The position numbers and the translations under genes are program-made. Under the pieces are notes generated by a model that made no database searches, was not told where the DNA came from, and worked only from the letters and a program-made list of their open reading frames with translations. A DNA stretch of 64,000 bases from positions 124,001-188,000 of the forward strand of contig OZ025799.1 of NCBI GenBank assembly GCA_964019425.1, given 5' to 3'. Numbering within the stretch: the stretch's first letter is position 1; each line of letters begins with the position of its first letter. The stretch is from Flectonema sp. DT1601. Lineage: Eukaryota > Euglenozoa > Diplonemea > Diplonemida > Diplonemidae. This document shows positions 31,319 to 41,200 of the stretch, in pieces.

Positions 31319-32971
31319 GTTAATATTAATGACGATCAGTTAATTAAGAAAATCAAATGCGTTGGACACATCAAACGAATAATGGTTTGTTTCGGGTTAG
31401 AATTAAAAATAATATTTTCTTAGAATAATCCATCCAACCTTCCTCGACTATGTTTGACCGAACGTTAACAAATATAAAAGACTACTGCACGCACACAAAC
31501 CTCTGTGTGTTGTGTTACATTAGCCTTGGCTTTCATTATTGCATATTTATACAAAAGAAAAAAAAGATTTATTCAAAAAAAAACTAAAACAAGATAACTT
31601 TGCGCAACAAACTAGTTGGTTTCGGGCTAAGATTAAAAACAATCTTTCTTAGGGCCATTCCCCTTACCCTTCAGCAAAGAAAGCAAGGGGGACACTGCAG
31701 TGTCAGGCCTGTCCTACTCATCGCATTTGCATGAGGCTGTAGAAAGAATAAAGTTAATTAGTGTGAGTTTATTGTAAACAAAACATGATAAAACATTAAA
31801 TGCCTTGCTCTGGTTATGTTCAGAGTTAGAAAAGACTTTTTTCCCCCCGGACACCTAAAACAATAACCTCCAATCAAGGATATGCTTCTGCGTGTAATAG
31901 GGTAAGGAAACGGGAAAAAAAAGGGAGAGGGAAAAGAAAGGCGGGAGGAACTATTTGGTTGCCTTTTGACATTTGAAAACCAATCCAACAGTTAGATGGT
32001 ATTAATATCAAATCAAAAACATCATCTAAGTAATAGAATACGTAGTTTTCAGGAATAAATCGTATGCGTTGGGCAACATGATAACTATACCAATCTGTAA
32101 GGAACAGAAAAAGAAACTTCAAATGAGACATCAGTTTTGGTCTCAGCTGCTCGGACCAAGGTCTCGCGTGTTTTGAAATTTGCAAAAAAAAAAAACCTGC
32201 AAATCCAACATTACCTTTTCTCACCTTCATCTTGATAATTACTAATGAAGTCTTTTGAGCTACGAGAGGTCCGGAAGTCAACTTCCGGACTATATCCCAA
32301 ATTCTTTTAATTATTGTCTTCTTACTGTTTCTGATAGAAGCATCTTCTGTCCATCTTGCCCTGTAGGTTTATCTTCAGAGCTAGAACAGAAAAATCTTTT
32401 ATATTTAATATTAAATTATTATTATTTTATAATTTTATATTCTTTAGTGTTTCTTCCGTCGTGTGAAAACAAACTCCTCCGATTCAAGGACGTTGTTTCT
32501 AAGACGTTGGAGGAAGAGGCAAAAGAAAACGAAGGGAGGAATAACTTTTTTGCGTGTATTGAAGTAATTTATGTTAAAAAAAAATTGAAAGATAGAAAGA
32601 TGAAAGAGGGAGGAAGAACGATGAATTGTCAAAATACAAAATACATTTTGATCACTAAATCTGCACAACTAATACACAGAGAGCTAAAACGAGTGAAAAC
32701 TGAAACCAGCAGGTGCTTCTGTTTGTTAACAACAAGAACACTTCTAAAACTTCACTCCATCCAGAATCGTGAGTCGGCTCATTAATGAATTCAAATGGTA
32801 GTAAATACAAATTGAAAATAATTAAAAGAACAGGAAATCTATAATATAAATACACCACAACATTTTATCTTCGTTAATTCGTAAACACGCTGACTTGAAA
32901 AACGACTCGGCAATACTACACCACAGCCAATAATTCATTGTACGCGTCTCAGGACAGCTTTCGTGTTATGT
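31319..32971. other. Spacer between orphan exon and gene B (copy of 18707-20359)
   Basis: Same content as its copy-A counterpart, with small indels in A runs. A 135-codon minus frame at 31874-32281 is not matched in copy A and is rejected as a gene. Confidence 0.65.
32269..32290. other. 22-bp inverted repeat, copy B
   Basis: Same perfect 10-bp arms GTCCGGAAGT and ACTTCCGGAC as at 19676-19697. Confidence 0.6.
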
Positions 32972-35059
32972 CTACGTTTCGCAATCAGGCTCACAGTGTT
33001 TAGTTTCGTTGTTTTCCGCAATTGAATTCACTGCTTTTTTGGTAACCGCGACGTAGGTTTTCCCAACAATATAAATAACACCCATAGTGACCAATCCAAC
33101 AATCAGAACAATCTGAACATCATTCGAGTCATTTGGGAATAGGCGTTTAATATTTTCAACTCCGCTCGCCATTTGAGCGATAGCAATTATCACAACTGAA
33201 ATACCAAACAGAACGTGTCCCCATCCCCAGTACTTTCTGTATTGAGATTCCCCGCCTGGCCTGACAAGACCACTCAGTACTTGAATCCACCCAATTACTA
33301 ATAAAGTAATTCCAAGTTCTTTATGTCCATAGTCCACTCTGTTATTAAAGTCTGACAAGGCAAAAGAAGCGAAAACAGTAGTAAAACACATCGCCATAAC
33401 CATCATGAACATGTGGATTAATACCGGTATTGGATACCCAAACACTTCTCTCTTACACACCAAAGCCCCAAGAACCTTAATAATAACTGACAAAGGAACC
33501 CAGTATGCCCAAACCGCCACCATAATGCTACCGTGAGTGTGAGCATCGATAAAGCCATCGTTAACGACAACAACTTGTGGGACGTCAGTAACAACAACAA
33601 CAACAGCAGCACTTCCTTCAACGTATCCAATAACTGCATTGTTTGACAAGACATTCTTTAAAGAACTATCGATAGCTTCTTTTGTGATGCTACCATTTTC
33701 ATTATTAATTATAATCAAAATCACTTTCCAATTTCCTCTCACCAGAGTAGTAACAGATCTTTGAGTAACAGCAGTGCCATCACATTTCAAACAATTACTT
33801 CCCTGACACAACATATCGCAACGAGCATTTCCACCTAATGATGAAGAAGCGGCAGCTACCAACGTTTCTATCTGAGTTACCAGATCACTCAACTCAGCTA
33901 CAACTTCAAAATTAATGCTGTTTTCAGCAGGACGCGTAACTTCAGGCTCAGGTGGTGGCGTAACTACAGGCTCAGTTGGCGGCGAAACTACAGGCTCAGT
34001 TGGTGGCAGAACTTGAGGTGGTTCCCTGAAATTCACGATCACACTTCCTGCCGTAGTATGCTTGCTAACAGGAAATTCCATTTCAGATGAATGGAAAGCA
34101 AAGTTCACAGGTGCGGCAGCTATAAGAAACGCTGTGTGGACGTAGAATCTCAGAATGCGCATATCGTTTACGATCTCCGTAGACGGACTCTGAATGGTAG
34201 AAGGAGTAAATGACTGCCTCGAAATAATTCCACCTGCTGTCCTTTCATGGAACGCGTAGATGCTCGCATCAGTGGCACTGGTCGTAGCGACACCAAGTGC
34301 TGGGACCATGGACCCCGGAATTTCGGGAAACGACACCGAAAACCATCCGTTAACAGATGTCGTCGTAGCAGCAACACCTGCTCTCTGGAGATGAAAAGGT
34401 AATCCCTGAATTACTTCTACTTGATCCCAGTGGAGGGTTACATCTGGCGATAAAGCTGACATGCAGTCGTAAGTTGTGCTTTCTGTCTTGAACAGAGTTG
34501 AAGCCGTGCAAGTTGGAACAAGGGCTGGTTCTGTAACTACAACACGAGGTTCCACGAAAGAAACAGCCACGCTTCCTACCGAAGTATGCTTGCTAACAGG
34601 AAATTCCATTTCAGATGAATGGAAAGCGAAGTTCACTGCAGTGGCAGAATACATAAAATCCGAGTTGATGCGGAATCTCAGAAAACGCATCCCGTTCGCA
34701 ATCTCCGTCGTTGGGTTGTGAAACAACCGAGACGATACCGAAGTGATTCCAGCTGCTGTCCTTTCACTAAACGAGAAGATGCCCGTTGTAGTGGCACCGG
34801 TTGTAGCGACACCAATTGCTGGGAACATGGAACCCAAATTTCTAGGAAATGATATTGAAAACCATCCGGTGACCGATGTAGTCGTAGCCACAAATTGCGC
34901 TTGGCCAAATATTTCACGAATCCAGTGGATGGTTACTTCCGACGACAAATTCATCATGCAGTCGTAAGGGATTCCCGCTTCAACTAAAGTTGAAGGTGTG
35001 CATTGTGAACTAACAACACCCAATAAAGGAAGCAACATAAAGAGACTGAGTAATCTCAT
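32972..35059 (-). CDS. DOMON-cytochrome b561 protein, compact paralogue B
   Basis: 695-codon frame, tandem paralogue of the giant gene to its left. It has the same signal peptide, one A-B DOMON pair (about residues 19-360), only about two PPTEPVV units, the same Cys-containing juxtamembrane segment and the same b561 domain with four helix His (HGSIMVAVW, LIHMFMM, GHKELGI, GWGHVLFG). The C-terminus differs slightly from A (KTYVAVTKKAVNS and CET against KIYVAVTKEAVIS and YET). It shows the likely ancestral size of the protein. Predicted role is transmembrane electron transfer with two extracellular heme b domains. The 5' region, including the acceptor and 13-nt leader, is the same as in A, so both copies are probably expressed in the same way. 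Confidence 0.92.
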   Translation of the reverse strand: MRLLSLFMLLPLLGVVSSQCTPSTLVEAGIPYDCMMNLSSEVTIHWIREIFGQAQFVATTTSVTGWFSISFPRNLGSMFPAIGVATTGATTTGIFSFSERTAAGITSVSSRLFHNPTTEIANGMRFLRFRINSDFMYSATAVNFAFHSSEMEFPVSKHTSVGSVAVSFVEPRVVVTEPALVPTCTASTLFKTESTTYDCMSALSPDVTLHWDQVEVIQGLPFHLQRAGVAATTTSVNGWFSVSFPEIPGSMVPALGVATTSATDASIYAFHERTAGGIISRQSFTPSTIQSPSTEIVNDMRILRFYVHTAFLIAAAPVNFAFHSSEMEFPVSKHTTAGSVIVNFREPPQVLPPTEPVVSPPTEPVVTPPPEPEVTRPAENSINFEVVAELSDLVTQIETLVAAASSSLGGNARCDMLCQGSNCLKCDGTAVTQRSVTTLVRGNWKVILIIINNENGSITKEAIDSSLKNVLSNNAVIGYVEGSAAVVVVVTDVPQVVVVNDGFIDAHTHGSIMVAVWAYWVPLSVIIKVLGALVCKREVFGYPIPVLIHMFMMVMAMCFTTVFASFALSDFNNRVDYGHKELGITLLVIGWIQVLSGLVRPGGESQYRKYWGWGHVLFGISVVIIAIAQMASGVENIKRLFPNDSNDVQIVLIVGLVTMGVIYIVGKTYVAVTKKAVNSIAENNETKHCEPDCET

Positions 35060-35072
35060 GGTTTATATTTAA

Positions 35073-35088
35073 CTGTTGAATAAATGAA
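35073..35088 (-). promoter_or_regulatory. 3' splice acceptor-like site upstream of DOMON-b561 gene B
   Basis: Same tract and spacing as for gene A (13-nt leader). Confidence 0.45.
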
Positions 35089-36088
35089 TTAAAATAAGTG
35101 ACTTTATAGAAATCTAAATGTACAAAGAATAGTTGAATAGTATTGTAACTAAATAGTATGAAGTTAGAAAAAGATTATAGTTCCCGACGAGAAGGATAAA
35201 ATCAAACTCGTCTAATTTTACTATTTTACTTTTTGAGATCAAAGAACGTGTAAAGTTATTTAGAATTGAGTTTGTTATAAAGAAGTGAAACCAAATTATG
35301 AAAAGAAACACCAAAACAACACTGCCGCCGCTTTTCCAAATTGTTGATGCTTGGATCACTGCACATCTTCAATGCGGAATGCCTTCCATCATCTCTTCCA
35401 CGTCACCACAGATCTCCATCCATCCCCTCGGCCAGCTTCCTCGAACTAGCGCGGAACATTCGCTCTTGCCCCTGCTAGTTCAGCAAGTTTGAACGAGTTC
35501 GCAGCAAGAACTGCCCAGCAGCTGAAATCAACTGAATCAAACGCGGCAACGAAACAGAAAGCGTCCACTGGTAGAACCCAGCGCATCAAGAGGCCGAAGT
35601 AGATAATCACCCACCACATTCAGAAGCATTACAAACCTGTAAACGTGGTTGATGCATTTTCTCCACCGCAACTCCCCATCCCGTAGTTCTTCTCACATTT
35701 CTATTTTATTGAAAAGAATGAAATGAACGATAAACTTATTAATACTTATTTCCATACCATGGTGGAATTGTCGCACATATTGCAGATAAGTCCGAAAAAC
35801 CTGTTGTGAATGATTTATAAAATAATTTCAAACGTCACCTACTTTATTATGTGTCGCCATTCAGAACAGTACAATGAGTGAAACGTTGACAATGTAGCTC
35901 GGCAGAACATTTAAGCTTTAATATAAGTATCTGACAGGGGGTAATTTGATACTGTATTTTAAAGCTGCGGGAGGTGAAAAAATGATCTCAAATCAGGACT
36001 ATAATTTTTTTTTTTTGATAATTTAAAAACTGTGTAAGTGTGACTTTACTAGAAAGTATACTCTCATAGAAATGAGGAAAAAAAAAAG
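35089..36088. other. Spacer, copy B of the GC-richer island
   Basis: Counterpart of 30241-31197 with about one substitution per 50-100 nt. The island lies at about 35298-35700. Confidence 0.6.
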
Positions 36089-38308
36089 TTAGTCAGATTT
36101 AATAAATAAAAATCCTCCCCTTGAAAGTAGTACTTCTTCAATCTGTTTTAAAGATGTCAATGGTATGGCGTGGTTGTTATCGATTGAGAGTTTTGATAAA
36201 TTAGCGACAGCGAGTGACACAAGAGGAGTTACCGCTGGTGATTTAATGTCATTTCCTATCAGGTTAATTTCAGATATGGAGGATGAGATTAGAGATGAGA
36301 GAAGACGAGAGAGGTGTTGAGGTCGTAGAGCTAAGTGTTTTAACGACAAACATGTCACCGAATGACATCTCACAATAACTGATGAAACAACAAGAAGATG
36401 TTTCATTCCCAGATACCCGTCTTCTATTGAAACTATTCTAACTTGTGATAACGGACAGTTAACATTCGGAACCACAGCATTCTCTGAAATCAAAATCTTT
36501 GGTATGATTATTTTATTCTTCTTGCATAACATTTCAACCATTTCCCTGTATGTGAGGTTTATTTTCTTATTTGCTGCAAACCCACCTTCGTTTAATTTAA
36601 TATCTTTTGACTTAACAACTCTACCGATCCTCTCCTCAGCTTCTCTGTTATGAATTACTGCTGACTTAAGTTTACCAACAGTTCGACTACCGAATAAGCT
36701 ACTTGGAATATCCATTGGTTGCTGTGGTTGGTTTCTGAAAGGTTCATAGTAAAGAAGAACATTCGTTAGTTGAGTGTTGCTGCAGATTTTTGAGATATCG
36801 ATTGATGTGAAACTATTATTGTTTTGTTTAGTAGGTGTGGCTCCCATCCTTAGCAATGCTTTTACAAGACGCATTTCAAAATCAGGACACTGAGATCTAC
36901 GTGCCGCATAGTGTAATGGAGTATTATGATTTGAATCAAACGCATTCACTTGAAGAACATTAGCAAACTTCACGCAGGTTTCAATCACCCGATCCGCTGT
37001 ACCAAAAGCAGCGGCATGGTGCAGAGGAGTTCTACTGCTGTGGTCTAGTTCGTTTGGGTTTAGGGACATCTTCCCAATTAAAAAATCAAAAAGATCTTCG
37101 AACCCCCCAACCAAAGCACAGTGAACAGCAGTTCCACCTCCATCGTCTCTTTGCATTAAAATAGACCTTCCGTAGATTCCGACTAGTAAGAGTAAAATAT
37201 CTTTTTTCTTAATCATTAATAAGGGATCATCATCACTGCAATACGACCAATGAAATTGACATCTTGGATGAGGTATTTCAATCACTGTACGAACTAAATC
37301 ATCTGGTCTTCTTTGAAACATATCACTCTGATCTCGAGAGGTTCCTTTACGAGGACTCTTCGATGAATTCATGATATAAATTTCTTCTTTAACAATCGCG
37401 CATAAGATTCCAATGACACTCTGACGACCAATCTCTGCCGCATGTAGTATGTACTTGTTTAATGTTTGTATAAACTCTATTGATATATCTTTTTGACAAG
37501 GGTTGAGATCACTGCAATACTTACCTTCAATACCAGATTTTAATAATTTTATTAAGTTTGGAATAGAAGTATCCCAACCACGTGAAATATAATATTCGAC
37601 GATCGATAATTCAAAACCTCCCTCGTCAGAGTAAGGACAAGAAAAGAACTCTTTGTATTGATATTTTATTATTTCTTCAAAATCTTTTACACTGCCTTGT
37701 CCAGACTTTATTTGAAAAAGTATTTGTGAAGCAGACTGGATGGCTTCTTCTGTCGCAACAGTAATTTGTTCTTGTCGCAACTTCTGGTACTTATTTCGAG
37801 CGAGGTGTCCACGAACTAATTTTTGAATTTGAGTGGAGCAGGTTGCTATGTGATGTCGCTTTTCGAGTTGCTTTACTTGGTTGTGGTGACGTTGTTTTCG
37901 AATTCGGAGTTGTTTCCGAGCAAGAAAAGATCGAAAGCAGCGTTGGATAGTTGCGTATTGTGTCATCTTAGTTAGTGAAGAGAACACCTCAAGCATTGGG
38001 ATCACTTCAGACTGGGCATTTTGTTCTAATGATTGTCGTGCTGTCCCTTCTCTCTGAATTATTGCAGTTATCTTGTACTCAATGCACCCGTCAACACCAG
38101 AAACAGAAAATTTTATCGCTTTGATGCTTATTTCACTCTTTTGCTTTATAACTTCAAAGCCGCAGTCTTCATGGTCTTCGATTTCAGACCGTTGGAACTC
38201 TTGTCCAGTCTCAATTCCTTCACCTGTTGCAGATATCAGATTCTGAATTGTATCAAAGTGCTCGCATGACAACGATACAGAAAATAAGTCCTCAAGTACA
38301 GAAGACAT
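36089..38308 (-). CDS. IQ-motif, ankyrin-repeat and leucine-rich-repeat protein
   Basis: Single-exon, 739 residues from ATG at 38308 (MSSVLEDLF). The frame is open a further 23 codons upstream, but only from a TTG, and an acceptor-like CTCAG sits 7 nt before this ATG. Two IQ motifs (IQRCFRSFLARKQLRIRK at about 120 and IQKLVRGHLARNKYQ at about 161) suggest calmodulin binding. Ankyrin repeats follow at about 390-540 (GTAVHCALVGG, TPLHHAAAFG, TPLHYAARRS), and the C-terminus (about 650-735) has leucine-rich-repeat character (CLSLKHLALRPQHLSRLL, ISEINLIGNDI, LSKLSIDNN). A calcium-responsive scaffold, perhaps cytoskeletal or ciliary, fits these modules; no enzyme domain is seen. Its 3' end abuts the duplication breakpoint. 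Confidence 0.85.
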   Translation of the reverse strand: MSSVLEDLFSVSLSCEHFDTIQNLISATGEGIETGQEFQRSEIEDHEDCGFEVIKQKSEISIKAIKFSVSGVDGCIEYKITAIIQREGTARQSLEQNAQSEVIPMLEVFSSLTKMTQYATIQRCFRSFLARKQLRIRKQRHHNQVKQLEKRHHIATCSTQIQKLVRGHLARNKYQKLRQEQITVATEEAIQSASQILFQIKSGQGSVKDFEEIIKYQYKEFFSCPYSDEGGFELSIVEYYISRGWDTSIPNLIKLLKSGIEGKYCSDLNPCQKDISIEFIQTLNKYILHAAEIGRQSVIGILCAIVKEEIYIMNSSKSPRKGTSRDQSDMFQRRPDDLVRTVIEIPHPRCQFHWSYCSDDDPLLMIKKKDILLLLVGIYGRSILMQRDDGGGTAVHCALVGGFEDLFDFLIGKMSLNPNELDHSSRTPLHHAAAFGTADRVIETCVKFANVLQVNAFDSNHNTPLHYAARRSQCPDFEMRLVKALLRMGATPTKQNNNSFTSIDISKICSNTQLTNVLLYYEPFRNQPQQPMDIPSSLFGSRTVGKLKSAVIHNREAEERIGRVVKSKDIKLNEGGFAANKKINLTYREMVEMLCKKNKIIIPKILISENAVVPNVNCPLSQVRIVSIEDGYLGMKHLLVVSSVIVRCHSVTCLSLKHLALRPQHLSRLLSSLISSSISEINLIGNDIKSPAVTPLVSLAVANLSKLSIDNNHAIPLTSLKQIEEVLLSRGGFLFIKSD

Positions 38309-38315
38309 TACTCTA

Positions 38316-38330
38316 CTGAGGGGTAATAAA
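38316..38330 (-). promoter_or_regulatory. 3' splice acceptor-like site upstream of the IQ/ankyrin gene
   Basis: Minus strand TTTATTACCCCTCAG, 7-nt leader; it decides the start at 38308 over the upstream TTG. Confidence 0.5.
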
Positions 38331-38466
38331 TAAATATAACTAAACTTATTAAAGACCCTTCCTTTCCACAGTCTCAAGTGTTAGTGATTATTTGAAGCAA
38401 CTGACTGACTCTAAAGTATTGTTGCGAGCTGGAAAGCAACGCATTACAGAAAATAACCAAATATTC

Positions 38467-39378
38467 TTACAGCTGAGTAAACTTAAGCAATACCAACACG
38501 AATTCAGAGAAGTTTAACTTAACTTCAGCACATTCAGGGGTTGTTGAGCGAAGAGCAGAATCGAATTCGGAATCAAAGAGAGAAAGGTGTCCCTTAAGTA
38601 GTTCAATCTCACTAGAGTTGATGAACCCACTGCCGTCAGTATCTAAAGAATCAAATAATGAACGAAGTACACGTTCGTCAGAACACACTTCGGGAGTCAG
38701 CGTTCCTCGAGGAAGATGCTTCCACTTTACGTCTTCTTTAGGCATCAATAAACCTTCAGAATCGAGACTTAGTGTATAATGTGATTCTTTTGCTTTTTGT
38801 TCTCTATCAAATATCCGACTTGCGAGATACAGAAAGGCAGTCTCACATCCAATCTTCCTCATCGCTGAAGTACTAAACAATCGAATGTTAAAACGCGAGC
38901 ACGTCGATTTTACTTCCTCAAAAAAAGGAAGGTTTTCAATTTCTACCAAATCACACTTTGTATAAACAAGTATAACAGAATCACAAGGAGGTGATTGCAA
39001 ATACCCACACACATATTTAAACGATTCTAAGTCACAGAAACACAAAACTAATCCAGAGAGCATACTTTGATGTTGTGATTGACTGTTAAAGGACTTGGGA
39101 ATCTCTTCGTAAATTACCATTTTAGTCTCTTCTGTGTATTCGTTGTCCTTCATTCTAGATATGTTTGTTTTAGCGAATATAGTTCCAACAGATTCCTTCA
39201 TTGGGATATCTGATACGAAACAATCGATTAAAGATGATTTTCCAACACCATCACCTCCAACCGTAAATATTTGATATGGATACCTTGTAACCTCACCAAC
39301 GTAATCCATTAAGTGATAAAAATGAATACCATGGCTGTGGTATTGTAATGATAAATCCTGTTGATTTGCGAGGGACAT
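38467..39378 (-). CDS. Ras-like GTPase with C-terminal EF-hand
   Basis: 303-residue single exon from MSLANQQDLS. The P-loop GGDGVGKSSL (about 41-50), a TKCD form of the G4 NKxD motif (about 140) and STSA (G5, about 168) mark a small GTPase. The usual DxxG (G3) is absent: the corresponding strand reads MVIYEEIPKS, so hydrolysis or switch II function is probably altered. A canonical EF-hand loop, DTDGSGFINSSE, lies at about 243-254 and suggests calcium control; a second, weaker helix pair follows. The order GTPase then EF-hand is opposite to, or simpler than, Miro proteins (two GTPases around EF-hands), and no C-terminal membrane anchor or prenylation motif is visible. Specific function unknown. 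Confidence 0.85.
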   Translation of the reverse strand: MSLANQQDLSLQYHSHGIHFYHLMDYVGEVTRYPYQIFTVGGDGVGKSSLIDCFVSDIPMKESVGTIFAKTNISRMKDNEYTEETKMVIYEEIPKSFNSQSQHQSMLSGLVLCFCDLESFKYVCGYLQSPPCDSVILVYTKCDLVEIENLPFFEEVKSTCSRFNIRLFSTSAMRKIGCETAFLYLASRIFDREQKAKESHYTLSLDSEGLLMPKEDVKWKHLPRGTLTPEVCSDERVLRSLFDSLDTDGSGFINSSEIELLKGHLSLFDSEFDSALRSTTPECAEVKLNFSEFVLVLLKFTQL

Positions 39379-39393
39379 AGCGGTAGTTACTTC

Positions 39394-39404
39394 CTGTTAA
39401 ACAA
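39394..39404 (-). promoter_or_regulatory. 3' splice acceptor-like site upstream of the GTPase gene
   Basis: Minus strand TTGTTTAACAG, 15-nt leader to the ATG at 39378. Confidence 0.4.
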
Positions 39405-39452
39405 CATAGTCTAAAGGGAACTTTATTTTATCTTTTTCTTATTAGGGAAACT

Positions 39453-39506
39453 ACACATGTCATCAACTGTTTTGAACACAAACTTTTTAGAATTAAGTAT
39501 AGTGTC

Positions 39507-39538
<32 letters not shown>

Positions 39539-39876
39539 TATCTTTCATGCAGAACCAATGCAGTAGATACATCCTGTTGAAAGATAAATAAAATTGAACA
39601 TAATTGTTTTCACACTTGAGGTACATAATTCCATGCAACTAAGATAGTAAATATAAATTCTGACAGAGAAGTCTTTAGTAAGTTAGACATATTTTGATAA
39701 AAATGCAGTAGAATTTCTTAACGTTGATAACTTATGATTTTCTGATGTATTTCGAGAGGGGTCAGTAAAACGCAGATACGTAGCATTCAAGGAAGATCCT
39801 TGACGCAATCAGAAACGTAGAAAGGAAATCCAATAACATCAAGCATGCAAGACTAAATGATTAATACGTTGGATTA
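39453..39876. repeat. Direct repeat, copy 1
   Basis: Starts ACACATGTCATCAACTG and ends AATACGTTGGATTA; matches 40017-40502. It includes a small hairpin (TCAAGGA / TCCTTGA around AGA) at 39787-39803. A long A run lies inside. Confidence 0.9.
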
Positions 39877-40016
39877 ATTTTTTTCCATTTTTTTTTTTTC
39901 ATTTTTTTTTTGCCATTTGATGCCAACCAAAAAAAAAAAGGCAAATTACTGTAGAATCCGTTACAATTTTATTTTTATATTTTTTTTAAAATTAGAGAAA
40001 AAGCCACACTAGCTTG

Positions 40017-40502
40017 ACACATGTCATCAACTGTTTTGAACACAAACTTTTTGGAATTTAGTATAATCTATAATAGTGTCAAAAAAACAAAAAAAATATT
40101 ATCTTTCATGCAGAACCAATGCAGTAGATACATCCTGTTGAAAGATAAATAAAATTGATTATAATTGTTTTCATGCTTGGGATACATAATTCCATGCAAC
40201 TGATAAATAGTAAAATATAAATTCTGACAGATGTCTTTGTAAGATTCACAAAGTTAAAAAGTGTGAATTGTTTACTAATCTATGATGCTTATCAATCACA
40301 AAACTAATCAAGTGACATTTTGATAAAAATGCAGTAGAATTTCTTAACGTTGATAACCTATGATTTTCTGACGTATATCAAGAGGGGTCAGTAAAACGCA
40401 GATACGTAGCATTCAAGGAAGATCCTTGACGCAATCAGAAACGTAGAAAGGAAATCCAATAACATCAAGCATGCAAGACTAAATGATTAATACGTTGGAT
40501 TA
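40017..40502. repeat. Direct repeat, copy 2
   Basis: Near-identical to 39453-39876, with an extra segment of about 70 nt in the middle (around 40235-40315). Spacing is about 560 bp, consistent with a local tandem duplication. Confidence 0.9.
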
Positions 40503-40546
40503 TTTGCCATTAATGTTATGCCAAGTAAACTGATTTCCAAGAAATC

Positions 40547-40572
40547 TAGATAGATAGATAGATAGATAGATA
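40547..40572. repeat. GATA microsatellite
   Basis: Six tandem TAGA/GATA units. Confidence 0.9.
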
Positions 40573-41140
40573 AGGAAATTCATTACATTGCGTACTGCGA
40601 AACGCCGATACAGCAAACTAAGGAGCATCGGGTTAACTCCCCTTGCCCTCTAAGCTACGAGGCAACAGCTACGTAAGTAGACCCTTGTTAGGATTGTTAT
40701 ATGAAAGCTTAAGCTAATGGGGCATCCTGAACACGGTATGCCACTGTTAGCTTTCCTCCTTTTTCCGATTATTGTCAGAAGTTGAAGATGTGAGGAAAAA
40801 TAAAATAAAAAAATTAACTTGGAAAGAAAAAAAATAAATGTGAGAAGAAAATGGGGGAAAAAACCGTCCCAACAAGTAAGCATTTCTCCACACGCACTAT
40901 AATAAATAAACTTTGCTTAAACTTAAGTTAGAGAAACAAAAAAAACAGGGGGTAGGGGGGGGTACATTCACCGATTTTACGGATATTTTGGCACATTTCT
41001 TTTCGGAGAACGAAGTTTTTAGGCAGCCAAATTATGAAAACTGCAACATACCCCCAAAAAAAGGGGATTGCAATCCAAAGAAACAGTTCTTTGGCACTTT
41101 AGAAAAAATCTTTGAAAATCTCAAAAGTGTGGACCGGTGG

Positions 41141-41200
41141 GAAATTTGATACGATACGAAAAGATTTATCTGGGAAGAATACTGCAGGTCTTTGCACAAA
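41141..41200. repeat. 60-bp dispersed repeat, copy 1
   Basis: GAAATTTGATACGATACGAA followed by AAGATTTATCTGGGAAGAAT; recurs in the same orientation at 42301-42361. Confidence 0.85.

Larger units (their letters stand above)
31198..36045. repeat. Tandem segmental duplication, copy B (4.85 kb)
   Basis: Second copy of the 18586-31197 unit, containing DOMON-b561 gene B, an orphan copy of HMG gene exon 1 and both flanking spacers. It ends at TGTGACT just 43 nt before the stop codon of the IQ/ankyrin gene (36089). Confidence 0.92.

Noticed and set aside
31874-32281. 135-codon minus frame (TDWYSYHVAQRIRFIPENY...)
   Set aside because: The counterpart in copy A (19102-19529) is interrupted by indels that are not multiples of three, so there is no sign of coding constraint.
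38309-38377. N-terminal extension of the IQ/ankyrin protein (RLWKGRVFNKF...)
   Set aside because: It begins at TTG, not ATG, and contains the acceptor-like CCCCTCAG just before the real ATG.
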